From Clostridiales bacterium (GTDB taxonomy: Bacteria; Bacillota; Clostridia; Lachnospirales; JAISER01), in assembly GCA_031263985.1 (NCBI GenBank), contig JAISER010000039.1, positions 1 to 56,994 on the forward strand: a DNA stretch of 56,994 bases, read 5' to 3'. The position numbers and the translations under genes are program-made. The notes under the pieces were generated by a model, which saw nothing but the letters and a program-made list of their open reading frames with translations, made no database searches and was not told the DNA's origin. Shown here one piece after another: positions 44,061-54,900 of this stretch. The first letter of the stretch is position 1; each line of letters starts with the position of its first letter.

Positions 44061-44417
44061 GTGAGCATACAGTTGATAGATGACGCGAAAATAGCCGCGT
44101 ATCTTATGTGGGAGCTGAGCGGTTACGATTATCCGCTTAGTCTTTGGCGCTGCGCGGAAGATATAGCGCGTTTTTTCAATCGTTCGGGCATTACGAATGA
44201 AAAAGACGCGGTTGACATTTTGGATAAAGGCGCGAGTGATGAAACATACATAAATTTTGTCAAGAATATCGCTTTTCGCGTTTATATACATACCGATAAC
44301 GATGACCGCGATTTTAATTGGTTTTTATCCGAACGGCTTATTAAAAATCCGGAATGGCGGCGGGCTGTCGTCGGCATGGCCGCGGCTTACGGCGTCAAGG
44401 ACGACGGGAAACTATAG
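44061..44417 (+). CDS. Uncharacterised 118-aa protein
   Basis: Start GTG at 44061 with AAGGAAG upstream; the ATG at 44041 runs into a stop after six codons. The 118-aa product is soluble and mainly helical, with several aromatic residues (AAYLMWELSGYDYPLSLWRC; the DRDFNWFLSERLIKNPEW block). No known motif is recognised. It lies 45 bases after the zinc-ribbon/TPR gene and is probably in the same transcript. Function unknown. Confidence 0.7.
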   Translation: MSIQLIDDAKIAAYLMWELSGYDYPLSLWRCAEDIARFFNRSGITNEKDAVDILDKGASDETYINFVKNIAFRVYIHTDNDDRDFNWFLSERLIKNPEWRRAVVGMAAAYGVKDDGKL

Positions 44418-44423
44418 AAACAA

Positions 44424-44548
44424 GACTTGTCCCGGAACCTGACTCCGGCGTCTACGCGGCGGATTTTCCATAATGCGGCGTCAGCGATATCCATGCCTTG
44501 CGAAAAATCCGCTCGTGAATCCGCCGAAGTCAGGTTCCGGGACAGGTC
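44424..44548. repeat. 125-bp element with 27-bp terminal inverted repeats
   Basis: The left end gacttgtcccggaacctgac (from 44424, arm to 44450) and the right arm 44522-44548 are reverse complements with 25 of 27 matches. An internal tract holds gcggattttcc and aaaaatccgc. A single end of the same type occurs at 9161-9187. No ORF is present. Confidence 0.8.
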
Positions 44549-44710
44549 TAATATGTTTGGAGCGCGTCATGCGTCATTACGCGCCAGATAAAAGGACAAA
44601 TTTATATTACGCGAGATCAGACCAAGCGCGGCGCAAGGCGTAAATATTGTTGTATAGCTAATTGGGCGCGTCTCGCTAACGGCGCGGATTATGAATTAGG
44701 AGGACGCATT

Positions 44711-45064
44711 ATGGAAGACAAAAAAAATTTTTTAGGGGTAAGCGATAATGCCCTGAGCGTTTTAAGCTATCTCTTCGGATGGGTTTCAGGGCTAATTATC
44801 TTTTTGGTTGAACAGGACAACAAGAAGGTTCGCTTTCACGCGTTGCAATCGACCGTATGGTTTGGGGGACTGACAGTCGTTTTCTTTGTACTCCGATTTT
44901 TGGGCGGGATACCGTTTATAGGCGGGGTATTCGGGGTTATTTCATCCATACTTGGGTTGCTTGCGACCGTTTCGTGGATAATACTTATGATAAAAGCTGG
45001 AAAAGGGGAAGAGTTTAAACTGCCTGTCATAGGCGACGCCGTGGCGGAGCAAGTTAACAAATAA
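44711..45064 (+). CDS. DUF4870-type membrane protein
   Basis: A 117-aa polytopic membrane protein with three hydrophobic segments (about 15-33, 52-72 and 78-95). The N-terminal LSVLSYLFGWVSGLIIFLVE and the VRFHALQSTVWFG block are the hallmarks of the DUF4870 (Tic20-like) family. Function unknown. The strong TTAGGAGGAC site lies about 5 bases before the ATG. It ends in a terminator shared with the convergent small Gly/Trp-rich gene. Confidence 0.85.
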   Translation: MEDKKNFLGVSDNALSVLSYLFGWVSGLIIFLVEQDNKKVRFHALQSTVWFGGLTVVFFVLRFLGGIPFIGGVFGVISSILGLLATVSWIILMIKAGKGEEFKLPVIGDAVAEQVNK

Positions 45065-45082
45065 TTAATAATGCAAAACTTG

Positions 45083-45117
45083 AAAAAAAGAGTCGGTAAA
45101 AACCGGCTCTTTTTTTT
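45083..45117. terminator. Bidirectional terminator
   Basis: A-run, stem agagtcggt / accggctct (one wobble), loop aaaa, T-run. It can serve both the DUF4870 gene and the convergent small gene at 45126-45287. Confidence 0.85.
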
Positions 45118-45125
45118 GTTTAAAT

Positions 45126-45287
45126 TTAACGATAGCCGCCCCAGCCGCCGAAACCGTAATTGTTCCAATAAGGGCGTTCCCAGAGACCGCGCCATAAACG
45201 ATTGCGACCCCAAATTTCCAATCCTCCGCCCCAAAACCCGCCATACGCGCCGGGCCAGCCTGAGTATGGATAACCGCCGAAGAACAT
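45126..45287 (-). CDS. Gly/Trp/Tyr-rich 53-aa protein
   Basis: ATG at 45287 with a near-perfect AAGGAGGTG 7 bases upstream. The 53-aa product is rich in Gly, Trp, Tyr, Phe and Arg (starts MFFGGYPYSGWPGAYGGFWG, ends YGFGGWGGYR). It has no Cys and no standard signal peptide. The composition resembles small spore-coat or morphogenetic peptides such as the YjcZ/CotYZ-associated types, but I cannot place it in a family. It is convergent with the DUF4870 gene and shares its terminator. Confidence 0.65.
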   Translation of the reverse strand: MFFGGYPYSGWPGAYGGFWGGGLEIWGRNRLWRGLWERPYWNNYGFGGWGGYR

Positions 45288-45387
45288 TTAAGCCCACCTC
45301 CTTCCCGACATTTGTATGCTACATATTATTCAGACTTGCGATTTGTTGTGACAAGCTTTGCGATAAACTTTTCAAAAAGAAGGCGGG

Positions 45388-45545
45388 GGGCGCTTCTAAA
45401 GAGCGGAAAAGAGCTTTGGAAGTGTCTTTCCGGTCTTTGCTTAAAAACGGAGCGAAGCGAAGTTTTTAGCGTAAAAGCTTTTTGAGGGAGGTATGGAGGG
45501 AACTTTTTCTCGAAAAAGTTCCCTCCATTAAAGAAGTCTTCTGAA
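45388..45545. repeat. Single copy of palindromic repeat family 3
   Basis: It contains aaaacggagcgaagcgaagt (from 45445), agctttttgagggagg and the palindrome ggagggaacttttt / aaaaagttccctcc (about 45494-45527). It matches one unit of the 17155-17785 array, though its ends are diverged. Confidence 0.75.
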
Positions 45546-45904
45546 AATAATATCCCCAAGCGCTTCAAAATCCCTTTTTTAGCCTGTACGCGCGCTCTAA
45601 ATTAGGGAAAGGTTTCGCCGATATATATCATGACGCAGTAGCCTAAGTATCGGAATCCTTGGCGCATAGCCCGTTTAAAAAAGGGGAGGCGATTATCAAA
45701 TGAAACTTAGCGTAACGCTGACGTCTCAAAAAGACGCGAGCGGTCGTCGAAAAGTTGTACATCCGCCAATAACGGCGATTTCGCGACATCCATTTTTTTG
45801 CTATTTTTGTCAGAATAGCTTTTTTTTAAGCGGATATTCTAATCATAATGCTGAAAAAGCCAAATTGCCCAGTCGTGCCACAATATAAGAAAGAGGTGAC
45901 TGTC
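45546..45904. other. Intergenic region upstream of the giant gene
   Basis: No clear promoter box pair was identified. A 62-codon frame at 45700-45888 has GGGGAGG 10 bases upstream but an unlikely amino acid composition and is not called. The ribosome binding site of the giant gene is GAGGTGA at 45893-45899. Confidence 0.4.
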
Positions 45905-48900
45905 ATGTTGCTGCGTGATAAAAAATCAAAAAGGCTCTTAGCGTTTTTTATCGCATTCGCGATGATTTTATCGGATATAACCTTTATGCCCAAAAGCGCG
46001 TCAGCGGCGCCCGAACCTGGGTTTTTACTTACTATGACCAATATGCCTAAAAGGAACGGCATCAAAGCTGAATGGAACGATATAAGCGCGTCGCACGGCG
46101 GGCAAGACTTCGGGTACAGATATTACCAAAGAATGCTGACCGACGGAGAAAATATGGAGGAGAGCCTAAAGCCGGAGTGGGAATTAAGGAGCGCGAAATA
46201 TGGCAGGCCGATAAAAGTCCTCGTGATATCGCCGAACAATACTAACGTTCAGCAGTGGATGAAGAACGATATTCCAACGGTTGATCCTTATAATTTGATG
46301 AATATGACTACCATAAATCAGACTTATTTCGACGGTCTTGTCGATCCCGCGAGCGCTTTGAAAGATATAAACGGCAAGTACAACTATGACGTGGTAGTCC
46401 TTGGCACGGAGAACAGGAACGGCGGTATCAGCTACAGTCCGAAGAACGCTAAAACAGTCCCGGCCATCAGAGATTTTCTACAATCGGGACGAGGCGTATT
46501 GTTTGGTCATGGCAGCTTTTCAGAATACGAGTATGTGACGAACTTGAAAGACGACCAAGAGCTTGACTGGGTGTACACCGGCACCAAGGATCATTTCGGA
46601 GATAAATGGATGTATACGGCGTTACGCCATTATATTGGCGTTATAGCCGACGGTTCGCTCAAGCATTTCGCGCATGAAGGACCTCTAACCACCGGTAAAA
46701 ACAGTTATATAAAAATTGTTGAGCCAGGGTGGCTGCTGAGGTTTCCGATCAAATTACCGTTAGAAGGCGTGCTGCAAGTGCCGGACACCCATGTTAACAG
46801 TTCCATGACAAAAGGCAGAATATGGATGAAATTTACGGATGATAAGGGAAATCTCAGCAATTACTCCGAAAAAAAAGAAACCGATGACAGCAAACTGGAA
46901 TTCAGTGACTTTAGAAGTGTCCTTTATAAGCTGGAATATCTGCATGGTACTAGTTCGGAGAAGAAAAATTTTAGGGACCTCTACCTGATACCAAACAATT
47001 TGTACGGCGTTGGAGACAAACAAGTTATGTTTGACGACGGCGAAGGGAACGGAATAGCTGAGTATCACAGCAATTATTTTCTCTCAACGTATAATAACGC
47101 GGCTACGATACAGACGGGACACTCCGACGAGAAAGCTACCAACGCTGAGCGCTCGATCGTATCCAATACGCTTTTTTATTTGGCCCAGTTAACCTTTGAC
47201 ACGAATCTTGACGACTTTTCGGCGATAGATTACGCCGCGCCGTCGCAGCCTGCGGTTACGCTGTCGGATATCAATAACGGCAAAGTGATCGCAAAGATCT
47301 CTTCGCAGGATCAAGGAACGTGGTATGAGGGCAGAGTCGAGGCTTCGGGTCAGAGTAACGGCGCCCAATATGAATCGAACGTCGCGCGGGAAGAGACCGT
47401 AAGCGGCGTTCGAGGATATTATGTCAAAGTGTCGACGTCGCAAAACTACGACCCGTATGACGCCACTAAGACGGGGGATAATTTTGTCGGGCAGGCTGAC
47501 GGGGTTAACTATGTTGAATCGCAAGTTGATGAGTCCGTGGCCGCGAACAGCTACATGCACGTGCGCGCGATTGACTGGTCGGGCAATTTAAGCCCGGTGT
47601 ACAGCGTTAAACTCTCCGACATAATTTATAGCGTAAACGTCACTGTGTTGGATGACGACAACGACGCGCCCATACCCGGCGCTATCGTTCGCATGCTTGA
47701 AAAAACGCTTTATACGGAGCAAAACGGAACCGCGCGCATGACCGCGGACAAGACAGGTTCGTACGTCGTTATGGCCGCCGCGAGCGGTTACGCGCCTAAT
47801 TCGGCGTCGGTGGTTTTATCGGGCAATTCGGCGAGTTTGACGATTAGGCTTAGCAAGACGCCGTATGGCTTTATTTGGGGTTGCGTCAGAGACACGACGG
47901 GGCAGCCTATCGCCGGCGTGGAGGTGAGCCTTCCGGGCGTCGGCCTCACAGGCGAAACGGACGGAGCGGGGTATTATTATATCAGCAATGCGCCGACGCC
48001 CGCGACATATACGATATTGGCGTCCAAAAGCGGATATAACGGCGGCTACGCCACAGGTCTTACGTTAGAAAGTCAGGGGTATAAAAGAAGAGACTTTACG
48101 CTTACCGAACAAACAGGTTCGAATAACGCGTATATTGTTAGCGGCAAAGTCACGGATGTTGACAGCGCGGAGGCGCTTGAGAACGTTAGAGTCAAGGTGG
48201 ATAACGCAGTCGCGTTTACCGATAGCTACGGATGGTACGTTACGGGTTATCACGACGCGGGAGATAAAGTCGTCGCGGCCGGCGCCACGGGCTATCGGGA
48301 CCTTTATGTAAACACTGCCGTTTCAATCGTGTCAAGCGATGTCCGGCACGATCTCACGCTCAAAAAGGATCAAGGGCTTGGCGAAGTGGAAGTAACGGTA
48401 GTTGAAAAGGGAACTACGATTCCTATCAGAAACGTTAACGTGTTTTTAGGCTACTCAGGTCCGTTCGCCACGGGTAATGACGGAAAGGTCACAATAAGGG
48501 AGATAGCCATCGGCAGCTATACGATGAGAGCCGAAGCGGGCTATTATAACGTAGGCTATTATAACGCGACCAGCTCGTTAATTGAGTTCGCGCAGGGCGA
48601 ACCCCCGAAAACCGCTACCATTGAAATGGAGCCGGGAACTTTGGGCGCCATGTACGGACGCGTAATCGACAATGCGACGGGCGCCGGAGTGGACGGCGCG
48701 ACGGTTAAAACGATGACCGGTCAGACGACCGTGACGAACGCTCAGGGCTATTATATACTGCCGGATCTCGAAGGCATGAAGTATTATTCAGTCATGGCTT
48801 CGCACACGGACTACAATACGTCCGCGGCCAGAGCGTTTTTGAATCCTTCGGCCTATACGACGCAAAACTTTTATATCAACGCCATAGACGGAACCCCCGA

Positions 48901-51900
48901 ACACATAATATACGGGCAGTTGACGGAGGAAGAAAACGGCGAGGTCGTAGCTGACGCCGAGATGATGGCGAATGTATCCAACTTCGCTAATACTGATAGT
49001 TTCGGTTATTATATCTTGACAGGGTTCGCTGACGGCGGCGACGTGAATATCGAGGCGCGCAAAGCCCCGTTTAAAGTCGTGAAAAAAAGCGTGATGAATA
49101 TAACGGCGGATGAGCGGGTTGACATAGCCTTGCCGCTTGCGATAATGATAACGTTTAAGGGCGTGGACGTTAACGACGGCCAAAACGTTCTTTACAGCGT
49201 GCAGGTTCGCATACCGACGACGCGAAATTATCTTTTTAACCCCGATGAGCTGAATATCGTCGGGACGGCCGGATATGTAAGGACCGATGGCGGCGGCGCC
49301 ATAGAGATTAATCCGGCGACGTTTGAAGACCCCGAAGTGATTATACCGTACAGATATAACAAGGAAATGGTTACCGTTCAGGCTGTGTTTGAAAAATCGG
49401 ACGGATCTTATGACGTTTTGGCGAGTTTCCAAATGGAAGCCGTTATAGGCGGAATGTTTGAATATACGAAAGAATTAACGCATTACAGCGGCTACGAATT
49501 TTCCAGAAGGGATCAGCCGAAGCTTATTTACGCGGACGCCGAGAACGTCTATAATCTGTATTATGTGAAATCGCAGGGCAATATGCGAATTGCGGCGCTT
49601 GACGTTGATGACCCCAGCTATATTATAGGATACAGGGATTACAATGTCGCGCTTCATGAGACGGTCACGGCCGATGACGACTGGTTGGCGCCGCATATAG
49701 GCGACGTTGAGGAATTGCAATATTATGATTTTGAGCCGGGATCGGGACGATTGTTCAAGTTGGACTCTAACGACGATGTTGACGAGTTCGTTTACGACGG
49801 ATATACGATGGACTATGGACTGTCATTTAATTTTAAGAGAAGAACCGAAGATATATCGATCAAGCTTTTGGACGACGAAACCGGCGATGACATTAAAAAG
49901 ACGGTTATTCCGGACGTGACGGTTCAGGCCGGCAGATCAACGGTAATAAACGCGGTCGATTACGCGTCGTATGTCAGCGACGGGTATACGCTCGTGGGAG
50001 AAAGCTCCAAGATCGTTAATTCCAATTTGACCGGGCCTTACGAAGTGAGCTTTTATTACAGAAAAACGCCCGGTTCCGTTACCGTTAATCTTGTGGAAAA
50101 AGATACGAGCGACATTATTCAGACGATTTATTATCCCGCTACGACCGACTCGCAGAGTATAGCGGCTCCGACCGTCGCGGGATGGACGCATGACCCGTCT
50201 GACGCCGCGTCCAAAAACGCCGTCGCGGGCGAAACGGTTCAATTTGTTTATACGCGTTCGGTTGCGACCGTTAATATCGCCGGCGTGTACGCCGCGGATG
50301 GTTCGCCCGTGCCGCAGGCGTCGTTAAGTCCGAACAGCGTTACGTTCGCCTCGGGGCTTTCCGGCGTAATTTACGCGCCGCATTTGCAAGGCTATGACCC
50401 GGTGGCGTACTCTACGGACGGCGGCGCTACGTGGACTGACGGAACTACGGCGTCGTTCACCGCGGCGGAAGTCGCGGCGCTTACGACGGTTACTTTTAAA
50501 TACGCGCGCTACAACACGGTTAAATTGAACGTTAAATATGTAGATGACAGCGATTCCAAAGAGATATATTCTTATACGATGGATTTCCCGGCGGATTACG
50601 GCTTGTACTCCATTCAGGCGAAGCCGATGCATCGTTACTCGCTGATAGGCGCCCCGTCGAGGGACGTGACTATAACGAATTCCGACGTTACGGCGGAGTT
50701 TAGGTTTAAGTCGCTGAAAACGCGCGTGGAGATAAAGGCCGAAGACGGATCGGGCGCTCCCGTGCCCGGTTTTACGCCTTATTATGAGACGGCTTATGTG
50801 AACGAGCCGTTTACGCTTAACGCGCCTTATATTTCCTATTGGACGGCCGACGACGTTTCGCTTACTATACCTTCCGTAAGCGAGAACGATGAGATGAAGT
50901 TCGTTTATACGCGGGAAACGGGCAATTACACGCTGTTCCACGTCGAATCTTCCGACGACCCGAACTATGACGGAAGAATACTGGCTACGACTAATTTAAA
51001 CGCTTGGCCGCCCGCGCAATATGAGATTGACATTCCGTATTATGAAGCGTCGGCGCAGCAGCCGGATATAGGCGACGGGCAAGTCAGCGGCTCTTCACGC
51101 GTGGAAAGAAACGTATATTATACGAGGCTTACGTCGCAAGTCGCCGTTAACTATCAGAACGGGTTGGGAGAGCCTATAGCGGCGTCTGACGATTATACCT
51201 TTAGAATGGGCGAAAGCGCGGTTGTGTTCGCTAAGCCGATATCGGGCTACAGGGTAACGAATCCCGCCGTCGGAGCGGTTGTAACGATTCCCGAAAACCC
51301 GAACGAGACGATTACGTTCACCTATGGCGCCATTGACGATGGAGTGATAGAAATTTACTCGGTGGACGCCGTCAGCGGCAAGACGCTGCAATATAATTCC
51401 ATGACGGTCGCTCCGGGCGGTTCAGCCGTCGTGACGGCGCCGAAAATATACGGCTACAGATTGCAAGATCCGGCGAGTTCGCCCGTAAACGCCGCGGGCG
51501 GCGACGCGGTTATGTTCGCTTACGTGGAGGATTACGCCTCCGTAACGATAAACGTCGTTGACGAGAACGGAAACGACATAATGCCGCCGATCGCTCGCAA
51601 AGCGCCTATAGGTCTTCCTTACACGGCCTACGCGCCGAATGTAAAAGGCTACGCGCTCGCCGATTTTTCGAAAGGCTCGCGTTATTTCTCAAGCGTGCAA
51701 GGCGGAGAGGAATGTACGTTCACGTACCGTCCGCTGGATGACCCGCTGCTTTGGGTCGATGTAAATATAACGGGCGTTGACCAGGACAGTTCGGCGACGC
51801 TCTACGCGTACACGGTAAAACGTCCGGCGGATTCGGGCGCTTATACGGTTCACGCGTTTAATCAGGCCGGGTATGATATAGTCGGCGACGATTTTAAAAC

Positions 51901-54900
51901 CGTGGCGATAGGCGCCGGGGGGACGTATATTGATGTCGAGTTCGCCTATTCGTCGCTGTCGTCAACTGTGACGATACGCGCCGAAGACGGGACGGGCGCG
52001 CCGATAGCGGACTTCGCGCCGATAACGGTCGCGGCGACGCGCGGCCAGCCGTTCAGCTACAACGCGCCTTATATAGCGGGCTGGCATATAGCCGACGTCA
52101 ACGAAGCCGTTAAAGTCATAACGGTCAACGGCGCTGATGAAGAAATCAAGTTCGTTTACGATAAAAACGCGGGCAATGTGACCGTTTTACTCAAAGAGGC
52201 CGCGGACGGCCGTATAATAGCAAGCGACAGCATAACGGCCAACGAGGGAGATACGGTGAACTATACGGATCTCAGCGCTCTGTTGTATTATACGATTACG
52301 GGCGCGACGAGCAAGACGGTTCATTTAAGCGACCCTGTGATAGAATTTTTCTACGATAAAACGCTGGTGACCGTTGACGTGATAAGCAGAGACGAGGGGC
52401 AAGCCGTAATAACGCGCGGCGGCGATCAATCCGTTTATCCGCAAGCTGGGCTTAGGAAGGGCGAAGTATCATCGTTTTACGCCTATCCTGAGGAAGGATA
52501 CAGGCTGAATGACGATACCGTTAAGAACGCGCTTGTCAACGACGCGCTTGAGGCGTCCGGCTTATCGTTCGCTTACGCGGCGATAGGTTCGGGAGAGATA
52601 GTCGTAGAAGCCGTTGAAGACGATACGAACCATATTTTGCAGCAGACAAGGATAGCCTCCATGACGACGCTTTCAGTTCAGGCGCCGAATATAGCCGGAT
52701 ATATCCTTCAGGGCGCGCGCTCGCAATCCGTGTCGCCCGGAGGCAAGGCTACGTTCAGGTATATCAAAAACGCCGTAAATATAAGCGTCAAACTGCTGGA
52801 TGAGGACACGGGGCTTGAAATACCCGCGATCGCCGGGACTTCGGCGTTCGCGCGAGCCGCCAGAGGAACGAGCTTTACCGTTTACGCCCCGCACGCGCCG
52901 GGCTATATGCTGACGTCTCAGCCGTCGATAACGTTCCCGAACGTTACGGACGGCCTGGAGGCTGTGTTTTACTATGCTTCCTTGCAAAGCGTCATCGATA
53001 AAAACGTTGTCAACATAACGGTGAACGGTTTAAGCGACGGCGGTCAGAAACTTTACAGCTACAATATGCGCAGAGACAGGGCGGCGGGTTCCGTAGAGGT
53101 CTCAGCGTTCGATTTGCAGGGATACGCGCTGATTACGGCTTCGCCGGCTGTAATCGCTATAGGTGACGAATCGGACTTGAGCTATACGTTCGAATATCGT
53201 TCGCTCGCCGCGGAAGTCGTCATAAGGACGGTTGACGGCGCGGACGCGGAAATATCCCGGGAATTTGCGGTTTCGGCGACGGAAGGCCAGCCGTTTTCAT
53301 ATTCGGCGCCTTATGTGCCGGGCTGGGATATAAACGACGACGTTTACAAAACGATAGCGTCGGTGGACATGTCCGTTGACGCCGGGCATATAATAACGTT
53401 CCGATATAATCAGGCGACGGGCAACGTATTCGCCGTATGGAAGGAAAATGACGCTAACGGAAGAATAATCGGAAGCGAAAGCTTCTCTATAACGGAAACT
53501 TCTGACGCCGCGGCCAGGACATTTAGTCCGAAGGATTTGTCAGGGGCTTATTACACGCCTATAAGCGGCTCGAAGACTGTTAATTATTCGCCGGATACGC
53601 AGACGATAGAGTTCTACTACAGCAAAATGACGACGTCGGTATCGGTGAAATATATGAAAGGCGCGGAGACGCTTGACGCCGGTTCGGTCGGTAACCTTCG
53701 CGTTGGTGAGACGGCTGTGTTCGCCGCGAAGTCTTTCGACAATCTCTATGTCGTCGGAGACGCCGTGAAATCGGTCTTGGTAACCGCTTTGGGCAGCCAG
53801 GAAGTTATATTTAACTACGCGGACATACCGGCTGACGCCATTATCGTTGAAGCCGTAGATTACGCGTCCGCGGAGTTGCTTAGCTCTTCCGTCGTCAGAG
53901 CGGCGACAGGTTCGTCCGTTACTATAAACGCGCCTGAAATCGTGGGTTATAAGCTTATAAGCGAGCCGTCCAAAACGGTTGTCGCGCCGGGGAAAGCGCG
54001 GTTTGACTTCGCAGAGGACAATGTGACGGTTACTCTCGTGCTGAAAGACGACTTGGGCGGACTTTTACCCATACCGTACGGGACGGAGCGGGTGACCAAG
54101 GTTCCGCGAGGAACGAATTACGTCGCTTACGCGCCGCACGCGCCGGGCTACGCGCTGGCTGACGGCGAAAAGGCGAGTCAGACGTTTATGTCTGTTCAGA
54201 CGAACAAATTCGCTGAGTTTACGTACGTTCCCGTTTCGAACGTAATTGATCAGTACGCCGCCGTCGTAACCATAATAGGCGTGGATGAGGACGCGCCGGG
54301 AGAAGAGCTGTACAGCTATACCGTCAAGAAGCAAAAAACCGTCGCGCCGCTTGAAGTGTCGGCGTTCGAGCTGCCGGGCTACGAGCTTATCGACCCGGCG
54401 TCTTCGCCCGCGTATGTCGATATATCAGTCGCTTCCGAAGCGGAGCATAGGTTTACGTACAGATCGCTCGCGACGGAAGTTAGTATACGCGCCGAAGAAT
54501 ATGGGACAGGAGGGCAGCTTGTACCGGGATTCAGGCCGGTTACGGCTCCGGCTGTAAAAGGCTCTCCGTTTGGCCATTCCGCGCCATATATAGAGGGTTG
54601 GAGCGTCGTCTCCGCGTCTGAAACGTATAAGACGATAGACTCCGTATTGGGCGGAGAGGTAATGACGTTCGTTTATACCCAAAATACGGGCAATGTAACC
54701 GTGTTGTGGAAGGAAAACGACGCGAATGGCAAGATAATAGGTTCGCGCTCGGAAACTGTCGGCGCCGGCGGCGCGACTATAAACGCGGATGATCTCAGCG
54801 GCGTTAATTATACGCCTGTCGGTCCGAACCAGATAAATGTCGCGTATTCCGCCCAGCCTCAGACAGTGGAGTTTTATTACGCTAAAAACGTGAAGAGCGT

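Noticed and set aside
45700..45888. 62-codon ORF with GGGGAGG upstream of the giant gene
   Set aside because: The composition is unlike a real protein (many His, Ser, Phe, Arg mixed), and no family is recognised; left uncalled.
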